A stretch of 64,000 nucleotides of DNA from Nocardia uniformis NBRC 13702 (GTDB taxonomy: Bacteria > Actinomycetota > Actinomycetes > Mycobacteriales > Mycobacteriaceae), in the NCBI RefSeq assembly GCF_001613345.1, contig NZ_BDCE01000006.1:1-64000 (forward strand), given 5' to 3'. Every line of letters begins with the position of its first letter. Positions within the stretch are counted from its first letter, which is position 1. The position numbers and the translations under genes were made by a program. The notes under the pieces were generated by a model. That model was given only the letters and a program-made list of their open reading frames with translations, was not told where the DNA came from and did not search any database. Shown here one piece after another: positions 61,201 to 64,000 of this stretch.

Positions 61201-62555
61201 GGCCGCAGGCGATTCTGTCGCGCACGCTGCGACTCGGCCGGATCAACTCACCGGGCCTGGCCCGCGTCCTCGACGTGGTGCGTGGTTCGTCCGGCGGCAT
61301 AGTGGTGGCCGAATGGACCCCGGGCCGATCGCTACGCGAAATGGCCGAGACCCAACCCTCACCGATAGGAGCCGCACGCGCCATCCGGGCGCTGGCCGCG
61401 GCGGCCGAAATGGCGCATCGCGGCGGCGGATCGCTATCGATCGACCATCCGGACCGAATTCGGATCAGTGCCTCCGGTGACGCGGTACTCGCGTTCCCCG
61501 GCACCCTCGGCGATTCGGACGCCCAGTCCGACGTGCGTGGCCTCGGCGCCATGCTCTACGCCCTCACCGTCGCCCGCTGGCCCATTCGGACCGGTGGCGT
61601 GACGGGTAGCGCGGCTACCGTCGGCGGGCTCCGGCTGGCCGATTTCGGGCCGGACGGAACTCCCGTGGAGCCCCGGCAGATTCGGCCCGAGGTGCCCTTC
61701 GAGATCTCCGCGGTCGCGGTGCGGTCGTTGGAATCCAATAAGGGTGTGCGCACCGCCGCGACCGTCCAGCACGTGCTGGAACAGGCGTCGGTGGTCGATC
61801 AGAAGACCGACTTCATCCCGGTACTCAGACTCGGGCAACGGCCACCCTCCGTGCCCGACGAGACCCTGGCAGATCCGGAACTGCTCGCCGCCGAGAAGGA
61901 ACGCTCGCAGCGGATGATGTGGATTCTGGTCGGTCTCGGCGTACTCGCCTCGCTGGTGGTCGGCGTCGTAATCTGGTGGCTGCTGAGCATTTTCGCGCCC
62001 GGCGCCTCCGATCAACCGCTCAATGAACAGCGCAATATCGGTCTCACCACGCCCAGTTCGGCACCTGCCGTCCCGGGCGCGGCCCCGACGTCCGACGCCC
62101 CCGCGGTGGCGGGCGGAGTGCCGGTGCCGGTCACCGGGATGTCGGTGTTCTCACCGGAGGGCACGCCGGACGGTATCGGCAGCGTCTCCGGTGTGCTGGA
62201 CAATGATCCGGCCACCGTCTGGCGCACCGACCAGTACTTCCAGCAGTTCCCGGCCCTCAAGAAGGGGGTCGGGGTGCTGGCCACCCTGGGCAGCCCCAGC
62301 AAGCTCACCAAGGTGGTCATCGACTCACCGACCCCCGGCACGCAGGTGGAGATCCGCACCTCACCGACCGCGGCGCCGACCATCGATCAGACTCAGCTGA
62401 TCGGGTCGGCGGCGCTCGGCCAGGGCGTCACCGAAATTCCGGTTCAGGGTGACCAACCGGCTCGCTACGTTCTGATCTGGATCACAGCACTGGGTAATTC
62501 AGGGGGACAGTTCCAGTCGGCCATTGCCGACGTGTACTTCGAAGCCGCGCCCTAG
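58290..62555 (+). CDS. murJ: MurJ-type lipid II flippase fused to a pseudokinase
   Basis: 1421 aa. Residues 1-170: Pro/Gly/Arg/Gln-rich cytosolic region. About 180-700: MurJ/MviN core with 14 membrane helices (SIAFATLISRITGFGKQLLLL at its start). About 700-900: acidic linker. About 905-1180: protein-kinase-like domain lacking catalytic motifs (no HRD or DFG), the FhaA-binding pseudokinase of Rv3910. One helix (WILVGLGVLASLVVGVVIWWLLSIF) and an extracellular discoidin-like beta domain (about 1275-1421). Flips lipid II for wall synthesis, with phosphorylated-pseudokinase control by FhaA. Rv3910 is 1184 aa; the N-terminal extension accounts for much of the excess. Confidence 0.94.
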   Translation: MSEHGGPPRSSGREPEGTPQRRAPSAPWERGVGRQPGGPGVPPGRQPRPGRPQPGPPQPQPGQPSGPPPGRPRPPEDGPIIRRPAGPPPQPQPRPRSQPPQQPPPRPRPAPPAGVPPEERFHWGHQNQSGQRPPGPGPQRYPTPASDRQRPVGQPPPPRVPPTAAAVRTATKNDNSNSRLVKESGSIAFATLISRITGFGKQLLLLTVLGPAIASAYTVAATMPTMISELLVGAVLTAIVVPTLVRAEKEDSDGGAAFVRRLFTAALTVLIIGATLATISAPLLASHVFLSDDGRVNTALTTALTFMLLPAIVFYGITALLTAILNTHQVFKPGAWAPVLNNVVVLVVLILYVVTPGEISLDPVRMGEPKLLLLGLGVTFGVIVQAASLLPAIRRQGIDLRPLWGIDARLKMFAGMGAAIILYVGISQIGWTIATRISSHYDIAGPAIYQNAWMLLQLPYGVLGVTVLTAIMPRLSRNAADDDTPAVVDDLGAATRLTMIALVPVVTFLTLAGSQIGEALFGYGNFSGDAQRLGEAVSWSAFTLIPYALVLIHLRVFYAREQAWTPTWIILGITTVKVICSALVPMVLGADKVVAGLGLANGIGFITGAVIGGWLLHRSLGDLRMTNVGRTVSRVVLASLAGGAVMLIVDKVLGLHRLSDSFGGTGSLVRVGFTAIIMFGVALGLMRLAGIPEVVAITVAISRRLGFTPPAPDLDLEGPGDDIDPTTMLPRADLRASPYYYRYDPYLDAQTMVLPAIRSDAVDITGTGQFPYPVAQRNATAGSGVRGEVGSGTRAMSEADDRVPGEVSPAPTHRTSTYYGEGGTRVSDDAAGVPAADSSASGGGLSTDVPPAQDSAGDASERDSEQYAESGPDQQERQPDSSSEAPADPTQTGVMPMPPLRVEAPSKRIQRGPKLLPGASVAGGRYRLLAGCGGARGLRFWQALDVKLDREVALTFVDADQQAAENSGHDGPQAILSRTLRLGRINSPGLARVLDVVRGSSGGIVVAEWTPGRSLREMAETQPSPIGAARAIRALAAAAEMAHRGGGSLSIDHPDRIRISASGDAVLAFPGTLGDSDAQSDVRGLGAMLYALTVARWPIRTGGVTGSAATVGGLRLADFGPDGTPVEPRQIRPEVPFEISAVAVRSLESNKGVRTAATVQHVLEQASVVDQKTDFIPVLRLGQRPPSVPDETLADPELLAAEKERSQRMMWILVGLGVLASLVVGVVIWWLLSIFAPGASDQPLNEQRNIGLTTPSSAPAVPGAAPTSDAPAVAGGVPVPVTGMSVFSPEGTPDGIGSVSGVLDNDPATVWRTDQYFQQFPALKKGVGVLATLGSPSKLTKVVIDSPTPGTQVEIRTSPTAAPTIDQTQLIGSAALGQGVTEIPVQGDQPARYVLIWITALGNSGGQFQSAIADVYFEAAP

Positions 62556-62724
62556 TCGCGCCGGACAGCGGCCACCAGGCTCGCGCAGCTCCGCCCACAG
62601 GTTCGCGTAGACAGTGTTCATGGAAAGAGCGGAGTCTCGCTCAGATCCACCTCCGGCCGTGACCGCACCGGCCCGCCCGATTCGCCCGAACCGGCCCCTA
62701 GCTGCGAATTTATTGCCGGGATCG

Positions 62725-62754
62725 TTGCTACCGAATCGTTATCTTGGATATGAT
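62725..62754 (+). promoter_or_regulatory. Promoter candidate for sigM
   Basis: TTGCTA (62725-62730) and TATGAT (62749-62754) separated by 18 bp, ending about 48 bp before the TTG start of sigM. Housekeeping-type rather than ECF-type. Confidence 0.4.
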
Positions 62755-62802
62755 CATGCCTATTCTCGCCGCTGTCGGGAGCGCCGGTACTAGGGGTTCA
62801 TA

Positions 62803-63384
62803 TTGTCCTCTCAACCGAATAATCACCTCGGGGAAACCTCCGATCACGCTCTGCTCACCGCCCACGCCGGGGGCGACCGGCACGCGTTCGCCGAACTATT
62901 GCGCCGCCACCGAGACCATCTGTGGCAGACCGCCGTACGCGCGTCGTACACCCCCGAGGATGCCGCCGACTCACTCCAGGAAGCGCTGCTCTCCGCACAC
63001 CGCAAGGCCGCTGGTTTCCGCGGCGACGCCGAAGTGCGCAGTTGGCTGCACACCATAGTTGTCAACGCGTGTCTCGACCGGATACGCCGCAACAAGCTGC
63101 GTCGCACGGTACCGTTATCGGACGAGACGCTGCCCGAACCCCGTTATGCCCGAGACGATTTCGCAGCCGTGGAAATGACCCTGATCGTAGACGCGGCATT
63201 ATTCGTACTACCCGCTGATCAGCGCACCGCCCTGGTCGCCGTCGAGCTGGAAGGCTATTCGGTCGCGGATGCCGCAAAGCTGCTGGGCGTCCCGGAGGGC
63301 ACCATCAAGAGCCGGTGCTCCCGTGGACGGCGGCGACTCGAAGAACAACTGAAATCGTTGCGCGATGGCGGGAACCGTCAGTAG
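62803..63384 (+). CDS. sigM: ECF RNA polymerase sigma factor SigM
   Basis: 193 aa. Region 2: DRHAFAELLRRHRDHLWQTAVRASYTPEDAADSLQEALLSAHRKAAGF with RSWLHTIVVNACLDRIRRNK; region 4: LPADQRTALVAVELEGYSVADAAKLLGVPEGTIKSRCSRGRRRL. Context (after the Rv3909-Rv3910 pair, before an RsmA-like gene) identifies SigM. TTG start with AGGGG 6 bases upstream. In mycobacteria SigM is held by RsmA and drives surface-protein genes. Confidence 0.92.
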   Translation: MSSQPNNHLGETSDHALLTAHAGGDRHAFAELLRRHRDHLWQTAVRASYTPEDAADSLQEALLSAHRKAAGFRGDAEVRSWLHTIVVNACLDRIRRNKLRRTVPLSDETLPEPRYARDDFAAVEMTLIVDAALFVLPADQRTALVAVELEGYSVADAAKLLGVPEGTIKSRCSRGRRRLEEQLKSLRDGGNRQ

Positions 63385-63576
63385 CGCATATGCGTCACTA
63401 ATAGAAGCGAAGTGAATGTCGATATTCCCGCAGACCCACCGATACGGGTCCGCGAATTCCCGTGGCAGGCCCGACCCGGAGGGGCTATGGACGAGCAAGG
63501 CAGGCCAGCAGCACGTCGACGGCCGACACGGGCCGACGAATGGGGGAGCGAGATCCCCGAGAGGACGGGGGGAGTG

Positions 63577-64000
63577 ATGGCTACCGACACCGTGCCGCAG
63601 CCTCCATACTCGACCGAACTGCTCGCCGACCTGCACGCCGGCAATATGCCCGACCACCTCTCCCGACGGCTGTGGCCGCAGGTGCGTCGCGATCCCGACG
63701 CCATGCGCTATCTGCACGCACTCGACCGGGTCAATACCGATCTGCACGCGCTCGGCCGTGACGAGCGCATCATCCACCCCATGCCCCTCGAGGTAACCGC
63801 CCGGCTCGATCACCTGATCGATGACCTCGCCGCCGCCACCGCCTCCGATCAGAACGAACGAACAGCCACCGTGCACCGCATTCATCCCGACCGCGCACCC
63901 GCGGCCACCGCGCCCATGCCCGCACTCTCCGCCTTCGATACCGGCCAACTCTCGGCCGCCGATATCGAGGGCAGCGGATTCGACAACCACGAATTCGATA
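63577..64000 (+). CDS. rsmA: Anti-sigma-M factor RsmA-like, truncated by window edge
   Basis: N-terminal 141 residues; the gene runs off the right edge without a stop. Opens PYSTELLADLHAGNMPD and continues QVRRDPDAMRYLHALDRVNTDLHALG, closely following the start of Rv3912 (TVELLADLQAG...). It should be a membrane anti-sigma that binds SigM through the cytosolic N-terminus; the membrane helix lies beyond the window. ATG 63577 is chosen over in-frame ATG 63487 because the intervening codons have many A/T third positions, unlike coding sequence here, and family length agrees. Confidence 0.83.
   Translation, partial: MATDTVPQPPYSTELLADLHAGNMPDHLSRRLWPQVRRDPDAMRYLHALDRVNTDLHALGRDERIIHPMPLEVTARLDHLIDDLAAATASDQNERTATVHRIHPDRAPAATAPMPALSAFDTGQLSAADIEGSGFDNHEFD

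Noticed and set aside
1..64000. CRISPR arrays, tRNA/rRNA genes, integrases, transposases, prophage genes
   Set aside because: None recognised by eye on either strand; the only repeats are the dispersed families described.

Overview
The window is high-GC actinobacterial chromosome, most likely Nocardia or a close relative. The evidence is a complete mce operon (two YrbE permeases plus six Mce proteins), a mycothiol-type TIGR03084 protein, many GTG/TTG starts with 4-bp ATGA/GTGA overlaps, and a right end syntenic with the M. tuberculosis pcnA-mutT4-Rv3909-murJ(Rv3910)-sigM-rsmA block. That block lies close to parAB and oriC in relatives, so this is probably origin-proximal DNA; two near-consensus parS sites (1817-1832 and 9864-9877) fit that.

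Layout. 0.2-10.6 kb: small beta-domain protein, TetR regulator with thioesterase, Lon (with an HspR/HAIR-like operator), divergent ddaH/Lrp pair, MerR-B12-like regulator facing a TIGR01777 epimerase, zinc alcohol dehydrogenase, Tat phosphatase. 10.8-17.2 kb: DUF445 membrane protein, TIGR03084 protein, secreted hypothetical, LhgO-type oxidase, SRPBCC protein, RNase HI. 17.4-27.1 kb (minus): yrbEA-yrbEB-mceA-F plus a Mce-associated protein, with a KstR-type palindrome upstream. 27.5-31.7 kb: S1-type secreted protease, LppU-like lipoprotein, P450, L,D-transpeptidase. 31.9-36.3 kb: ugpAEBC glycerophosphodiester importer, bracketed by a duplicated ldt 3' end plus terminator. 36.6-41.9 kb: Zmp1-type M13 metallopeptidase, DUF397/XRE regulatory cluster, DUF4190 protein, pirin. 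42.2-49.2 kb: NUDIX, MFS, DUF4185 secreted protein (possible D-arabinanase), pxpABC 5-oxoprolinase, SDR epimerase. 49.2-52.3 kb: molybdate importer modABC with its own HTH-Mop regulator. 52.5-64 kb: LmeA-like protein, then pcnA and the mutT4-Rv3909-murJ-sigM-rsmA block running off the right edge.

The most unusual signal is a dispersed, oriented, non-coding repeat of about 130 bp, present seven times (12.2, 35.1, 36.4, 38.6, 52.3 and twice at 53.4 kb). It has no terminal inverted repeats. It carries a conserved hairpin and a GCACGCGTGC palindrome, begins at or just after stop codons, and ends in a G-rich GGRGAGGCGG tail that acts as the Shine-Dalgarno of at least two downstream genes. No CRISPR, tRNA, rRNA, transposase or phage gene was seen.
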